A DNA stretch of 64,000 nucleotides from Clostridium amylolyticum (GTDB lineage: Bacteria > Bacillota > Clostridia > Clostridiales > Clostridiaceae): the NCBI RefSeq assembly GCF_900142075.1, contig NZ_FQZO01000007.1, forward strand, positions 1-64,000, given 5' to 3'. The translations under genes and the position numbers were made by a program. Positions within the stretch are counted from its first letter, which is position 1, and each line of letters begins with the position of its first letter. Below the pieces are notes generated by a model. The model saw only the letters and a program-made list of their open reading frames with translations. It ran no database searches and had not been told where the DNA came from. Of the stretch, positions 25,486 to 34,516 are shown piece after piece.

Positions 25486-26454
25486 TTATTTTAATTCCTG
25501 CTTATACTCTTTTAAAATTTCTATAGCTTTGTATGAAGATTTTTCTAAATTTATAGCATTTTTAATATCTGTGCAGTTTTTAATTCCTTTTATGTACCAC
25601 GCTATATGCTTTCTCATTTCTCTCACTGCTTTATCTTCACCATTATAATGTAAAGCTAACTCATAATGCTTTAGGCACATATCCACCTTTTCATAAGGTG
25701 TTGGAATTTTTACTTCCTGTGCCTTTAAAGCAGCTTCTATCTGCTTAAATATCCAAGGGTTACCTTGACTTCCTCTTGCTATCATTACTCCATCACAATG
25801 AGTTAATTCAGTAATCTTTAAAGCATCTTCTGCAGAAAAAATATCTCCATTGCCAATAACAGGTATACTCACAGCCTCTTTAACCTTCGCAATTATATCC
25901 CAGTCCGCCTTACCTTCATACATCTGCTCTCTAGTTCTTCCATGTACCGTTATGGCATCTGCTCCAGCACCTTCCATAACTTTAGCAAACTCCACAGCAG
26001 TGACGGAATCTTTTGAAAAACCCTTTCTAAACTTAACAGTTAAGGGTTTTTTACATACCTTTTTAATTTCTGAAACAATTAAGGCCGCAAGCGTTGGTTC
26101 TGTCATTAAAGCGGACCCTTCACCATTTTTAACTATTTTAGGGGCAGGACAACCCATATTTATATCAATAATACAAATATCTTCATGATTATTAAAATGC
26201 TTTTCCACTACCTCTGCCATAATCTTCGGCTCTCTTCCAAAAATCTGAACTGCTACTGGTTTTTCTTTCTGAGAAATTCTAAGGAGAGTCTCTGTATTTT
26301 CACTACCATAATACAATGCTTTTGCACTTACCATTTCTGTATAAACCAGCCCGCAGCCCATTTCTTTACATATTTCTCTAAAAGCTATATCTGTTACTCC
26401 TGCCATAGGAGCTAGAAATACGTTGTTTTCAAAGTTTAAAGTAGATATCTTCAT
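25486..26454 (-). CDS. dusB: tRNA-dihydrouridine synthase, DusB-like
   Basis: A flavoprotein that reduces uridines in the tRNA D-loop. The 322-residue protein starts with FLAPMAGVTDIAFR. It has the catalytic Cys in NMGCPAPKIVKNGEGSALM, the KFRKGF and GRTREQMYEG segments, and the FMN-phosphate region IPVIGNGDIFSAEDA. It lies eight bases after coaX. Confidence 0.96.
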   Translation of the reverse strand: MKISTLNFENNVFLAPMAGVTDIAFREICKEMGCGLVYTEMVSAKALYYGSENTETLLRISQKEKPVAVQIFGREPKIMAEVVEKHFNNHEDICIIDINMGCPAPKIVKNGEGSALMTEPTLAALIVSEIKKVCKKPLTVKFRKGFSKDSVTAVEFAKVMEGAGADAITVHGRTREQMYEGKADWDIIAKVKEAVSIPVIGNGDIFSAEDALKITELTHCDGVMIARGSQGNPWIFKQIEAALKAQEVKIPTPYEKVDMCLKHYELALHYNGEDKAVREMRKHIAWYIKGIKNCTDIKNAINLEKSSYKAIEILKEYKQELK

Positions 26455-26462
26455 AGGAAGTA

Positions 26463-27242
26463 TTACTCCTTATTTTTTTCGTATATTATTTTTAATCCTT
26501 CCAATGTTAGAAGTGGTGCTACTTCATCAATAGTATCCGTATCCTCTGCAATTAAATTTGCAAGTCCACCAGTAGCCACTACATATGGCTCTTCTTCACC
26601 TAAATCAATCATTTCCTTTTTCATCCTGTTTATTATATATTCTACAAGCCCCGTATATCCATAAATAATTCCTGCCTGCATGCTGGTTACTGTACTTTTA
26701 CATATTAAGCTACCAGGCTTTTCTAACTCTACCCTTGGAAGCTTAGCAGCTCTTTCAAACAAAGCATCAGAGGATATCTTTATACCAGGGCAAATATTTC
26801 CACCAAGATAGTTTCCGTTCTTAGTTACTGCGCAAAAGGTAGTAGCTGTTCCAAAATCTAAAATAATCAAGGACCTTTTATATTTTTCGTGAGCAGCTAC
26901 AGCATTTACTATTCTATCTGCTCCCACTTCTTTAGGATTATCATATTTTATATTTATTCCTGTTTTTATCCCTGGTCCTACAGTTAATGGTTTCTTCTTA
27001 AAACATTTTTCTATCATGTTTTCTAAAGAATGCATTATATTAGGTACTACAGAAGATATAATTATACCTTCCACCTCATCAACTTCTATATGGTTCTGAT
27101 TAAATAGTTGCATGATATGAATGGAATACTCATCAGAAGTTTTATTAGCATCTGTGGATAATCTCCACCTATTTATGTATTCTCCATTGTTGTAAAGTCC
27201 TAATACAATATTGGTATTTCCAACATCAACAAGTAATATCAT
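26463..27242 (-). CDS. coaX: Type III pantothenate kinase CoaX
   Basis: Phosphorylates pantothenate, the first step of coenzyme A synthesis. The 259-residue protein has MILLVDVGNTNIVLG (phosphate-binding ASKHA start), GPGIKTGINIKYDNPKEVGADRI and LDFGTATTF. I chose the ATG ending at 27242 because GGAGG lies about 8 bases upstream and the family begins exactly there. A start at 27290 would add 16 unrelated residues. Confidence 0.96.
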   Translation of the reverse strand: MILLVDVGNTNIVLGLYNNGEYINRWRLSTDANKTSDEYSIHIMQLFNQNHIEVDEVEGIIISSVVPNIMHSLENMIEKCFKKKPLTVGPGIKTGINIKYDNPKEVGADRIVNAVAAHEKYKRSLIILDFGTATTFCAVTKNGNYLGGNICPGIKISSDALFERAAKLPRVELEKPGSLICKSTVTSMQAGIIYGYTGLVEYIINRMKKEMIDLGEEEPYVVATGGLANLIAEDTDTIDEVAPLLTLEGLKIIYEKNKE

Positions 27243-27348
27243 TTCTAATCCTCCAGTTAACATAATTAAAAGCAGCTTATAAGCTGCCACTTTATAATTA
27301 ATTTAAATCATGAGTATTTAAAGCCTGTATCTATGAATTTATAATAAT

Positions 27349-27389
27349 ATACAGAGGATATATTACATGGTGTAACATATCCTCTGTAT
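27349..27389 (-). terminator. Hairpin downstream of the decarboxylase operon
   Basis: Outer arms ATACAGAGGATAT and ATATCCTCTGTAT are perfect, and the stem continues through TTACA/TGTAA. The T-run is weak on both strands, so a terminator role for the operon ending at 27536 is likely but not certain. Confidence 0.5.
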
Positions 27390-27535
27390 GAATTTTAACA
27401 ATTTAATTTTAACAATTTTTAATCAGTTGTCAAGGATTACTTATATAATGTAAGAAATACCTGGATTTAGCTTATAATTGTTCTCTAAATTACTATACCC
27501 CTTTTATTAAAATATACTTAAATATATAAATAATT

Positions 27536-28654
27536 TTATTTAAACAGAGATAAAAGTACTCCAGCTGCCACAGCAGATCCAATGACCCCTGCTACATTGG
27601 GTCCCATAGCATGCATAAGAAGATAGTTACTTGGATCAGCCTTTTGACCTTCCACCTGTGAAACCCTCGCGGCCATAGGCACTGCTGATACTCCTGAAGA
27701 ACCTATTAGAGGGTTTATCTTACCCCCAGTAATTTTATTTAGTAGCTTGGCCAAAAGAACTCCTCCTGCCGTACTAATAGAGAAGGCAATTACTCCTAAT
27801 GCTACAATTTTCAAAGTTTGAGGTCTTAAAAATATATCTGCATTGGCAGTAGCACCCACACTTACCCCTAAAAATATAGTTACTATATTTATTAATGCAT
27901 TTTGAGCAGTATCTGTAAGCCTTCCCACCACTCCGCTTTCCTTAAATAGATTACCTAGCATTAGCATACCTATTAACGGAGCTACAGAAGGAAGTAAAAG
28001 TATTACTAATATTGAAACTACAATAGGAAATACTATTTTTTCTTTTTTGCTTACGGTTCTTAACCCACCCATTTTAATTTTTCTTTCTTTTTCTGTAGTT
28101 AAGGCCCTCATAATCGGTGGCTGGATTAAAGGTACTAAAGCCATATAGGAATAAGCCGCCACAGCAATAGGCCCTAGAAGTTCTGGTGCTAACTTACTGG
28201 TTAGATATATTGCTGTTGGTCCGTCAGCCCCTCCTATAATTCCAATAGATGCTGCTTCCTTAGGTATAAACCCTAAAAGTAGTGCACATATAAAGGTAAA
28301 GAATATCCCTATCTGCGCAGCTGCACCTAAAAGTAAACTAGAAGGATTAGCTAATAATGGTCCAAAATCCGTCATAGCACCAATGCCTAGAAATATTAAA
28401 GGTGGGTAAATTCCTAATTTAACACCTTTATAAATATTAAAAAGAAGTCCCCCCTCTTCCATTATCCCTGTTAGAGGAAGATTGGTTAAAAGCATTCCGA
28501 AAGCTATAGGTAAAAGTAATAAAGGTTCAAACTCCTTAACTATAGCTAGGTATATCAGTACACATGATATTATTATCATTATTGCATACTTTATGTTCAA
28601 AGCGGCAAAACCTGAAGTCTGCCATAATTCCGTTAGCGATTCCATGAAATTCAT
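27536..28654 (-). CDS. Na+-translocating decarboxylase, beta subunit
   Basis: The membrane subunit that decarboxylates carboxybiotin and pumps Na+ outward. The 372-residue protein has about nine to eleven hydrophobic segments and the family signatures GIIGGADGPTAIYLTSKLAPELLGPIA and SYMALVPLIQPPIMR, then GSSGVSAVPMAARVSQ. The conserved Asp in GGADGPT is the proposed Na+ site. It closes a four-gene operon with the carboxyltransferase, OadG-like and biotin carrier genes. The same subunit occurs in methylmalonyl-CoA, oxaloacetate, glutaconyl-CoA and malonate decarboxylases. Confidence 0.93.
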   Translation of the reverse strand: MNFMESLTELWQTSGFAALNIKYAIMIIISCVLIYLAIVKEFEPLLLLPIAFGMLLTNLPLTGIMEEGGLLFNIYKGVKLGIYPPLIFLGIGAMTDFGPLLANPSSLLLGAAAQIGIFFTFICALLLGFIPKEAASIGIIGGADGPTAIYLTSKLAPELLGPIAVAAYSYMALVPLIQPPIMRALTTEKERKIKMGGLRTVSKKEKIVFPIVVSILVILLLPSVAPLIGMLMLGNLFKESGVVGRLTDTAQNALINIVTIFLGVSVGATANADIFLRPQTLKIVALGVIAFSISTAGGVLLAKLLNKITGGKINPLIGSSGVSAVPMAARVSQVEGQKADPSNYLLMHAMGPNVAGVIGSAVAAGVLLSLFK

Positions 28655-28672
28655 TATAATGTTCCCCCTAAT

Positions 28673-29098
28673 CTATTCTATAATAGCAAGTAGGTCTCCT
28701 GTGTTCATCTGCTGTCCTTTAGCAACTGCAATTTCAGCTACTTTTCCGTCTTTAGGGCTCATAATTTCATTTTCCATCTTCATAGCTTCAAGGACTAAAA
28801 TAACATCACCTTTCTTAACTTGTTGCCCCTCATTTACAGCTATATTAAATATAGTTCCAGGCATGGGACATGTTATTTTTTCTCCTTTGACTTCTAAAGC
28901 AGCTTTCTTCGCCTCTGCTTTAGGCTCTTCCATAACCGGTGCCTTAGCAGTTGTCTCTGCTACTTCCTTAAACTCTTCCATGTGTTCTTTATGAACTGCT
29001 TTTTCTGATGTAATTGCTGCTGGTGGAAACTCCCCTCTTACTTCTTCCACCTCTACTTCGTATCTATTTCCATTTACGGTTACATAGTATCTCTTCAT
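28673..29098 (-). CDS. Biotin carboxyl carrier subunit of the Na+-decarboxylase
   Basis: The 141-residue subunit carries biotin between the carboxyltransferase and the membrane subunit. The C-terminal lipoyl/biotinyl domain has the biotin Lys107 in EAMKMEN. It is preceded by an Ala/Lys/Glu-rich flexible linker (about 45-72) and a short N-terminal segment MKRYYVTVNGNRYEVEVEEV. It lies 18 bases before the beta-subunit gene. Confidence 0.94.
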   Translation of the reverse strand: MKRYYVTVNGNRYEVEVEEVRGEFPPAAITSEKAVHKEHMEEFKEVAETTAKAPVMEEPKAEAKKAALEVKGEKITCPMPGTIFNIAVNEGQQVKKGDVILVLEAMKMENEIMSPKDGKVAEIAVAKGQQMNTGDLLAIIE

Positions 29099-29158
29099 AA
29101 ATAAACCTCCAAAACATTAATTTTAAAACATAATCCTTTACATATTAATAAGGAATTT

Positions 29159-29533
29159 TTATAACAAGTTAGCTTTTGCCCAGTTAGTATCTTCTTCTAC
29201 TCGCCTAATGCTTCTTATCTTAAATTGCACTTTATCATCTTCAGTATATATGCTTAATGCAGCCATAATAGCCGCCACGATTTCTTCATTATTGTATATA
29301 TCCTTTTGAACATTTTTTTGAGTTTCTATAGCTGCATCTTTATTCTTTTCCAAGCCCATATTATTAGTGATTTCTATAGCTTTTTCATGGTGTTCTTGTT
29401 TTTTATTTACCTCTTCAATCTTAGAAAAAATATAAGTTTGAAGCTTAATAAGTAATAATAAAACCGTGAGCACCATAAATACAATCGCCATAGCAAATAG
29501 GGTAACTGCCAAACCTTCTTGTAAAATTTTCAT
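29159..29533 (-). CDS. OadG-like delta/gamma subunit of the Na+-decarboxylase
   Basis: A 124-residue protein with one N-terminal transmembrane helix (about 7-29), a charged middle and a C-terminal region around EEIVAAIMAALSIYT that is typical of OadG/MmdD. The subunit holds the carboxyltransferase to the membrane complex. The start overlaps nothing and lies 12 bases after the alpha-subunit gene. Confidence 0.85.
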   Translation of the reverse strand: MKILQEGLAVTLFAMAIVFMVLTVLLLLIKLQTYIFSKIEEVNKKQEHHEKAIEITNNMGLEKNKDAAIETQKNVQKDIYNNEEIVAAIMAALSIYTEDDKVQFKIRSIRRVEEDTNWAKANLL

Positions 29534-29545
29534 GAATTTCTCCTC

Positions 29546-30946
29546 CTATATAAGAGTGCTGCCATGCTTTTTAGGATATTTAATTTCTCTCTTAGTAGAA
29601 AGCATGTCTAAGGCCATATACAGTCTTCCTTTGCTTTCTGAAGGTATAATAATATCATCAATTAATCCCACTTCAGCGGCTTTATATATAGATTCAGTTT
29701 CTTTAGCCTCAGAGCTTGCCAAGGTTATAGAAGCTGTTGGCCAAGCCAATACCATATCACAGGCACTTTCCTTGCTGCAAAAGGTAATATATCCTGTTCC
29801 TTGTGTTTTCCCTACTAAAAGGGAAACCTTAGGTATTACAGCCTCTGAAAGGGTATATAATAACTTAGATAAGCTTAATGCCAGCCCTGCTTTTTCTTCT
29901 TCAGCATTTACTCCAAAGCTAGTTATATCCTTTGCTACAGTAATCAATGGAATATTAAAACTATCACATATTTTAATAAACCCTGTTACTTTCTCTATGG
30001 CCTTTATATTTAATGGTGTATTTTTCTTGTTTAAACCTAATATTCCTGTATTCAATCCATTTATCTTTATAAATGCTATAGTAACACTATCACCAAAGTT
30101 CTTACCCAATTCAATAAAGCTATCTAAATCTCCTAGTTCTCTAATAATCTCCTCTACATTGATACTATCTGTCTTAACCATATTATCGAATATAGGAGAA
30201 ACAGCCTCTTCTCCTATGTGGTCTCTAGGAGGAAACCCTAGATTATTGGAAGGTATATAACTTAGAAGCTTTCTAACCATTATCATTGCATCTTTATCAT
30301 CTTCAGAGGTTAATTTTATGCTTCCATTTTGAGAACTAAATTCAGGAGAAGCATAATTTTTATACTCTACAAACTTACCGCTGGTGTTAGCTAATTTTAG
30401 TGTATCGTTTACATAAAACTCTCCAGATTTTTCTGAAAGAATGGTAAAATCGCACATAGATGCTAATATAGCTAAAGTTCCAGTGCATGGACCTGCTATT
30501 ACTCCTATATTAGGAACCACCCCTGATAACTTTGAATTTTCCTTTATTAGCTCACCATAATATCTTAGCGCCTCCAAATCTTCTGAGGTATCAATTCCTA
30601 CAGAATCAAATATCTGAATTACTGGTGCACCCATTTTTAGGGCCATCCTCAAAATATTTACCGTCTTTCTTGTATTATGCCCATTAATTGCCCCTCCTTT
30701 AACGCTGTAATCTTGAGAAACAACATATACAAGCCTCCCTTGCACCGTACCATAACCAGTTATACATCCGGCAGAATTTTTCCCTATAAATCCACCTATT
30801 TCAATAAATGAATTCTCATCTACAAGCTGTTCAATTCTTTCTCTTGCAGTAAGCTTATTAAGGTTATGCTGCATATTTAGACTATCCTTACCTCCTCCAA
30901 TTAAAATCTCACTTTTTCTCTGGAGAAGCTCCTCAACTCTGTCCAT
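29546..30946 (-). CDS. Carboxyltransferase (alpha) subunit of a biotin-dependent Na+-decarboxylase, divergent
   Basis: Belongs to the crotonase-fold acyl-CoA carboxyltransferase family (MmdA/PccB), seen from KLTARERIEQLVDENSF, VVSQDYSVKGGAING, PVIQIFDSVGID and VIAGPCTGTLAI. At 466 residues it is about 40 shorter than typical MmdA. The C-terminal half lacks the usual GGAYIVM segment, reading GKTQGTGYITF instead. The common HGxGxxRxGA region is replaced by ITSFGVNAEEEKAG. Methylmalonyl-CoA is the default substrate guess; the changed region leaves this open. It is the first gene of the operon, behind a leader with a tandem 10-base repeat. Confidence 0.82.
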   Translation of the reverse strand: MDRVEELLQRKSEILIGGGKDSLNMQHNLNKLTARERIEQLVDENSFIEIGGFIGKNSAGCITGYGTVQGRLVYVVSQDYSVKGGAINGHNTRKTVNILRMALKMGAPVIQIFDSVGIDTSEDLEALRYYGELIKENSKLSGVVPNIGVIAGPCTGTLAILASMCDFTILSEKSGEFYVNDTLKLANTSGKFVEYKNYASPEFSSQNGSIKLTSEDDKDAMIMVRKLLSYIPSNNLGFPPRDHIGEEAVSPIFDNMVKTDSINVEEIIRELGDLDSFIELGKNFGDSVTIAFIKINGLNTGILGLNKKNTPLNIKAIEKVTGFIKICDSFNIPLITVAKDITSFGVNAEEEKAGLALSLSKLLYTLSEAVIPKVSLLVGKTQGTGYITFCSKESACDMVLAWPTASITLASSEAKETESIYKAAEVGLIDDIIIPSESKGRLYMALDMLSTKREIKYPKKHGSTLI

Positions 30947-30969
30947 GTTAAGCCTCCTTATACATTTTA

Positions 30970-30999
30970 TATAAATAAATATAAATAAATATAAATAAA
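30970..30999. repeat. Three tandem copies of a 10-base AT repeat
   Basis: ATAAATAAAT is repeated three times in the leader of the decarboxylase operon, starting about 24 bases upstream of the alpha-subunit start codon. The rest of the 30947-31260 gap is AT-rich apart from the GC-rich hairpin at 31199-31239. Confidence 0.75.
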
Positions 31000-31198
31000 A
31001 TAAACAAAAACAAAAATTATTATTTGAAAATTATAATAAATAACTTTTGTTAGAAATAATAACATCAATTAACTTAATGTAAAATATTACCCCTTTTATC
31101 ATAACATACTTATGCAGCTATGTATACGAATCTGCAAGAAAACATTCACTTTTCACTTAATTGAAGGATAACTCTTCAAAACCCTATAAAATGGAATC

Positions 31199-31239
31199 AC
31201 CCCAGGGGTGCTCCCATAAAAAGGGAGCGCCCCTGGGGT
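31199..31239. terminator. GC-rich 17-base hairpin after the DUF1287 gene
   Basis: ACCCCAGGGGTGCTCCC and GGGAGCGCCCCTGGGGT pair with one G-T wobble around the loop ATAAAAA. It lies between the decarboxylase operon and the end of the DUF1287 gene. There is no clear T-run on either strand, and its base composition is unlike the other terminators here. Confidence 0.5.
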
Positions 31240-31260
31240 AATGGTAAACTTTTACACAGA

Positions 31261-31968
31261 TCAATATTTCCATCGATAATGCGCTTTTAACGGAGTTGAA
31301 TCTGTAATCCAGCTAAGTTTTACTTCCTTAGCGTGAGGAGTGGAGTTATGTATTAAATAAGGCACTCCATCACTATCTCTTTTATCTGATATTATTCCCA
31401 CATGTTCATAAGGTTTTAAGATTACTATTATATCTCCAGGTTGCCATTGCTTTAAGTTTTCTACATCCCAAGGTTTAACCTCTGTGGCGAGGCTTATTGC
31501 ATGTCTATTTAAAAAAACATCCTGATTAGGTACTCTTCTAAAATCAATATTTGGATCAGGTTTACCGTTAACTCTAGGGTAGAGACTTGTATTCTTTTTA
31601 ATATCCTCATCTATTAAATTCTTAAGATTTACGTTCATACCATTAAAAGCTCTCCATATAACATCAGTGCACACTCCTTCGCTGTCAGGCGGATATCCCC
31701 CTGTATAATAATTGCTCACATATACAGTCTCATTTTCCACTTCTTTTCTTGCAGCTTGAACCATATCTATAGGATCTGGTATTCCATTTTTATTTTTATC
31801 CGCTTTTGAGTATTCTTCAGGAACCTTAGCTCCTTTTTTAAATATTTTTTCAGTTTCATTTTTAACTATTCCCAATCCCGATTTAAAATAATTTTTATTT
31901 GGAATAAATAGAGTAATGCCTATAAGAAAAAATATTAAAATAAAAGCTATAGTAAATGTTTTTTTCAT
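31261..31968 (-). CDS. DUF1287 domain protein, membrane-anchored or secreted
   Basis: A 235-residue protein with an N-terminal hydrophobic segment (about 5-23) that acts as signal or anchor. It is followed by a DUF1287 domain with VCTDVIWRAFNGMNVNLKNLID and late GDIIVILKPYEHVGIISD and LIHNSTPHAKEV segments. The Cys and His positions resemble those of NlpC/P60-like hydrolases, to which DUF1287 has been compared. A short DKNKNGIPDP loop looks like a calcium-binding site. The function is unknown; cell-wall hydrolysis is one possibility. Confidence 0.8.
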   Translation of the reverse strand: MKKTFTIAFILIFFLIGITLFIPNKNYFKSGLGIVKNETEKIFKKGAKVPEEYSKADKNKNGIPDPIDMVQAARKEVENETVYVSNYYTGGYPPDSEGVCTDVIWRAFNGMNVNLKNLIDEDIKKNTSLYPRVNGKPDPNIDFRRVPNQDVFLNRHAISLATEVKPWDVENLKQWQPGDIIVILKPYEHVGIISDKRDSDGVPYLIHNSTPHAKEVKLSWITDSTPLKAHYRWKY

Positions 31969-32164
31969 TTTGATCCTCCTCCAGAAACAAGCTCATTAGC
32001 ATAATAAAGTTAAACACAGTAATCTAATTAATACTACGTAATAAACTTAAAGCTTGTCACGTCACTGGCGTTATATTTATAAATTTTAAATAAACCTACA
32101 AATGTCATGTCTATTAAATACAAGAAGTATCCTTGGTACCATATTTATAGATATTAACAAAATA

Positions 32165-32205
32165 TAAAAAGATGACTCCTATTCAGTATAGGAATCATCT
32201 TTTTA
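32165..32205 (-). terminator. Terminator after fhs
   Basis: AAAAAGATGACTCCTAT pairs with ATAGGAATCATCTTTTT with one mismatch. The minus strand then has TTTTTATATT. Confidence 0.8.
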
Positions 32206-32223
32206 TTCACTAAGTAAATCTAA

Positions 32224-33894
32224 TTAGAACAAGCCTACGATTTCTCCGTTGGGGAGAATATCTATTTTTTCTGCTGATGGTACCTTTGGAAGACCTGGCA
32301 TGGTCATAATGTCACCTGTTAGTACAACCACGAAGCCAGCTCCATTAGAAACTCTTAATTCTTTTACAGTTATTTCAAAGTTTTCAGGTTTTCCTAGAAG
32401 CTTAGGGTTATCAGAAAGTGAGTATTGAGTTTTGGCCATGCATATAGGCTTTTTATCAAGGCCTAGCTTTTCTAATTCTGCTATTTGTTTTTCTGCTTGA
32501 GGTGTATAATTTACTCCTCTACCACCATAAACTTCTTTGGTTATGGTTAGGATTTTTTCTTTAAGAGGTAGTTTGTCATCATATAGTACATTAAACTTAG
32601 AAGTTTCTGTTTCTATAACATCTACCACTGCATTAGCAAGTGGCACTCCACCTTCTCCACCTTTTTCCCATACTTCTGTAAGTACAGCTTTTACTCCTCT
32701 TTCAGCACAGAACTTTTCTACGAATTCTACTTCTTCAGCACTGTCTGTGATAAACTTATTTACTGCAACTACCACAGGCACCCCAAATTTTTTAACATTT
32801 TCAATTTGCTTTTCTAAGTTTTGTATACCTTTTTGAACCGCTAGTAAGTTACTTTCATTAAGCTTATCCTTTGTAATTCCACCATGGTGTTTAATTGCTC
32901 TTATGGTAGCCACCAGAACTACGCAATTTGGTTTAAGGTTACCATATCTGCATTTTATATCAAAGAATTTTTCAGCTCCTAAATCTGCACCAAAGCCTGC
33001 TTCAGTTACTACATAGTCTCCAAGCTTTAATGCCATCTGTGTAGCAATAATGCTGTTACAACCGTGAGCTATGTTGGCAAAAGGACCTCCATGTATAATA
33101 GCAGGAGTATTTTCTAAAGTTTGAACCAAGTTAGGCTTAATTGCTTCTTTCATAAGTAAAGCTGCAGCACCATTAACCTTCAGTTCTCTAGCATACACAG
33201 GATCTCCATCTAGGTTGTAACCTATTACTATTTCCCCTATTTTTTCTTTCAAATCCATAAGGTCATGAGATAAACATAAAATAGCCATGATTTCTGATGC
33301 TACTGTAATCATAAAACCATCTTCTCTTGGGAAGCCATTAAGCTTTCCCCCTAAGCTCACTACGGTGTTTCTCAGCGCTCTATCATTCATATCCATAACC
33401 CTTTTAAAGGTTATTCTTCTGGCATCAATACGTAATGCATTTCCTTGATGGATGTGGTTATCTATAGCTGCGCAAATTAGGTTATTAGCTGCTGTAATAG
33501 CATGCATATCCCCAGTAAAGTGAAGGTTTATATCTTCCATGGGAACCACTTGAGCGTAACCCCCTCCTGCTGCTCCACCTTTTACTCCAAATACAGGTCC
33601 TAATGAAGGCTCTCTTAAAGCTATAATAGCATTTTTATTAATCTTATTTAAAGCTTGGCCTAGTCCCACTGTAACGGTGGATTTTCCTTCACCTGCTGGA
33701 GTTGGATTTATAGCCGTAACGAGAATTAATTTACCATCCTTCTCATCTTTAAGTCTTTCAGTAACATCTAGAGATATCTTACATTTATATTTACCATAAA
33801 AGTCTATGTCATCCTCTTTAAGTCCAAGTTTTAAAGCTATCTTTGATATAGGCTCCATTTTTGAGCTTTGAGCAATTTCAATATCTGTTTTCAA
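32224..33894 (-). CDS. fhs: Formate-tetrahydrofolate ligase
   Basis: Makes 10-formyl-THF from formate, THF and ATP, feeding one-carbon metabolism and, in acetogens, the Wood-Ljungdahl methyl branch. The ~556-residue protein has the nucleotide loop TPAGEGKSTVTVGLG, REPSLGPVFGVKGGAAGGG and NLHFTGDMHAI. I chose TTG at 33894, because the family begins MKTDIEIAQS and GAGAGGTG is then properly spaced. A GTG at 33903 would abut that site. No other Wood-Ljungdahl genes are in the window. Confidence 0.97.
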   Translation of the reverse strand: MKTDIEIAQSSKMEPISKIALKLGLKEDDIDFYGKYKCKISLDVTERLKDEKDGKLILVTAINPTPAGEGKSTVTVGLGQALNKINKNAIIALREPSLGPVFGVKGGAAGGGYAQVVPMEDINLHFTGDMHAITAANNLICAAIDNHIHQGNALRIDARRITFKRVMDMNDRALRNTVVSLGGKLNGFPREDGFMITVASEIMAILCLSHDLMDLKEKIGEIVIGYNLDGDPVYARELKVNGAAALLMKEAIKPNLVQTLENTPAIIHGGPFANIAHGCNSIIATQMALKLGDYVVTEAGFGADLGAEKFFDIKCRYGNLKPNCVVLVATIRAIKHHGGITKDKLNESNLLAVQKGIQNLEKQIENVKKFGVPVVVAVNKFITDSAEEVEFVEKFCAERGVKAVLTEVWEKGGEGGVPLANAVVDVIETETSKFNVLYDDKLPLKEKILTITKEVYGGRGVNYTPQAEKQIAELEKLGLDKKPICMAKTQYSLSDNPKLLGKPENFEITVKELRVSNGAGFVVVLTGDIMTMPGLPKVPSAEKIDILPNGEIVGLF

Positions 33895-33945
33895 ATAAAA
33901 CACCTCTCTTAAATTTTTATTATTTAATATATAGTTTGTTAAATA

Positions 33946-34338
33946 CTAATTATTTTTATATATCTTTTTAATAAATTCTTCCGAGTTTACTATGTATCTA
34001 GTGTGTGTTCCTTCGCCGATCTTTCCCTCTTCATCAAAGGCATCCACTTTAAAGATAAGTTTTTTACCCTTCACCTGAATAAGCACAGCTTCACATCTTA
34101 CATTCATTCCAATGGGTGTAGCTTTTAAATGTTTAATGTTAACTTCTATCCCCACTGTGGTATCTTCCTTAGAAAGATAAGAGGCAACACATTCTTTAGA
34201 AATACTTTCCATTAATGCTATTAAAGCTGGAGTTGCATATACTGGAACAGTACCTGACCCATATGCTTCAGCACTTTCTTCTGGTTTTACTTTATGAATA
34301 ATATCAGTTTTCAAACCAACTTTTAATTCACTATACAT
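33946..34338 (-). CDS. Hot-dog fold thioesterase, FlK-like
   Basis: A 130-residue single hot-dog domain of the FlK (fluoroacetyl-CoA thioesterase)-like family, seen from the VPVYATPALIALMESISKECV helix, then TTVGIEVNIKHLKATPIGM and GEGTHTRYIVN. In FlK, the catalytic residues are a Thr, a Glu and a His in these same segments. Here Thr (ATPAL), Glu (LMES) and His (IKHLKATP) are all present. Fluoroacetate is unlikely in this setting, so a housekeeping acyl-CoA is the probable substrate. Confidence 0.82.
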   Translation of the reverse strand: MYSELKVGLKTDIIHKVKPEESAEAYGSGTVPVYATPALIALMESISKECVASYLSKEDTTVGIEVNIKHLKATPIGMNVRCEAVLIQVKGKKLIFKVDAFDEEGKIGEGTHTRYIVNSEEFIKKIYKNN

Positions 34339-34493
34339 ATAACCTCCTTATATTTTCAGAAATTTCACTATAATACCATTATATCCTTTACATAGCTTAA
34401 AATAAAGTATAAGAATAATTAATTGCATTAAACAATTCTTATATTTTAACCAAAATTAATTTTATGAATGTAATCAATCATTTTTAAAAAAGA

Positions 34494-34516
34494 AAAAACG
34501 CCAAACTTGGCGTTTT
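34494..34516 (-). terminator. Terminator after ftsH
   Basis: AAAACGCCAA/TTGGCGTTTT with a 2-base centre, overlapping the end of the ftsH stop region. The minus strand continues with a T-run (TTTTTTCTTTTTT). Confidence 0.8.

Noticed and set aside
28482..30260. Long plus-strand reading frames antisense to the decarboxylase genes (170 and 264 codons)
   Set aside because: They are shadows of strongly supported minus-strand genes with motifs, and have no ribosome binding site or recognisable domain.
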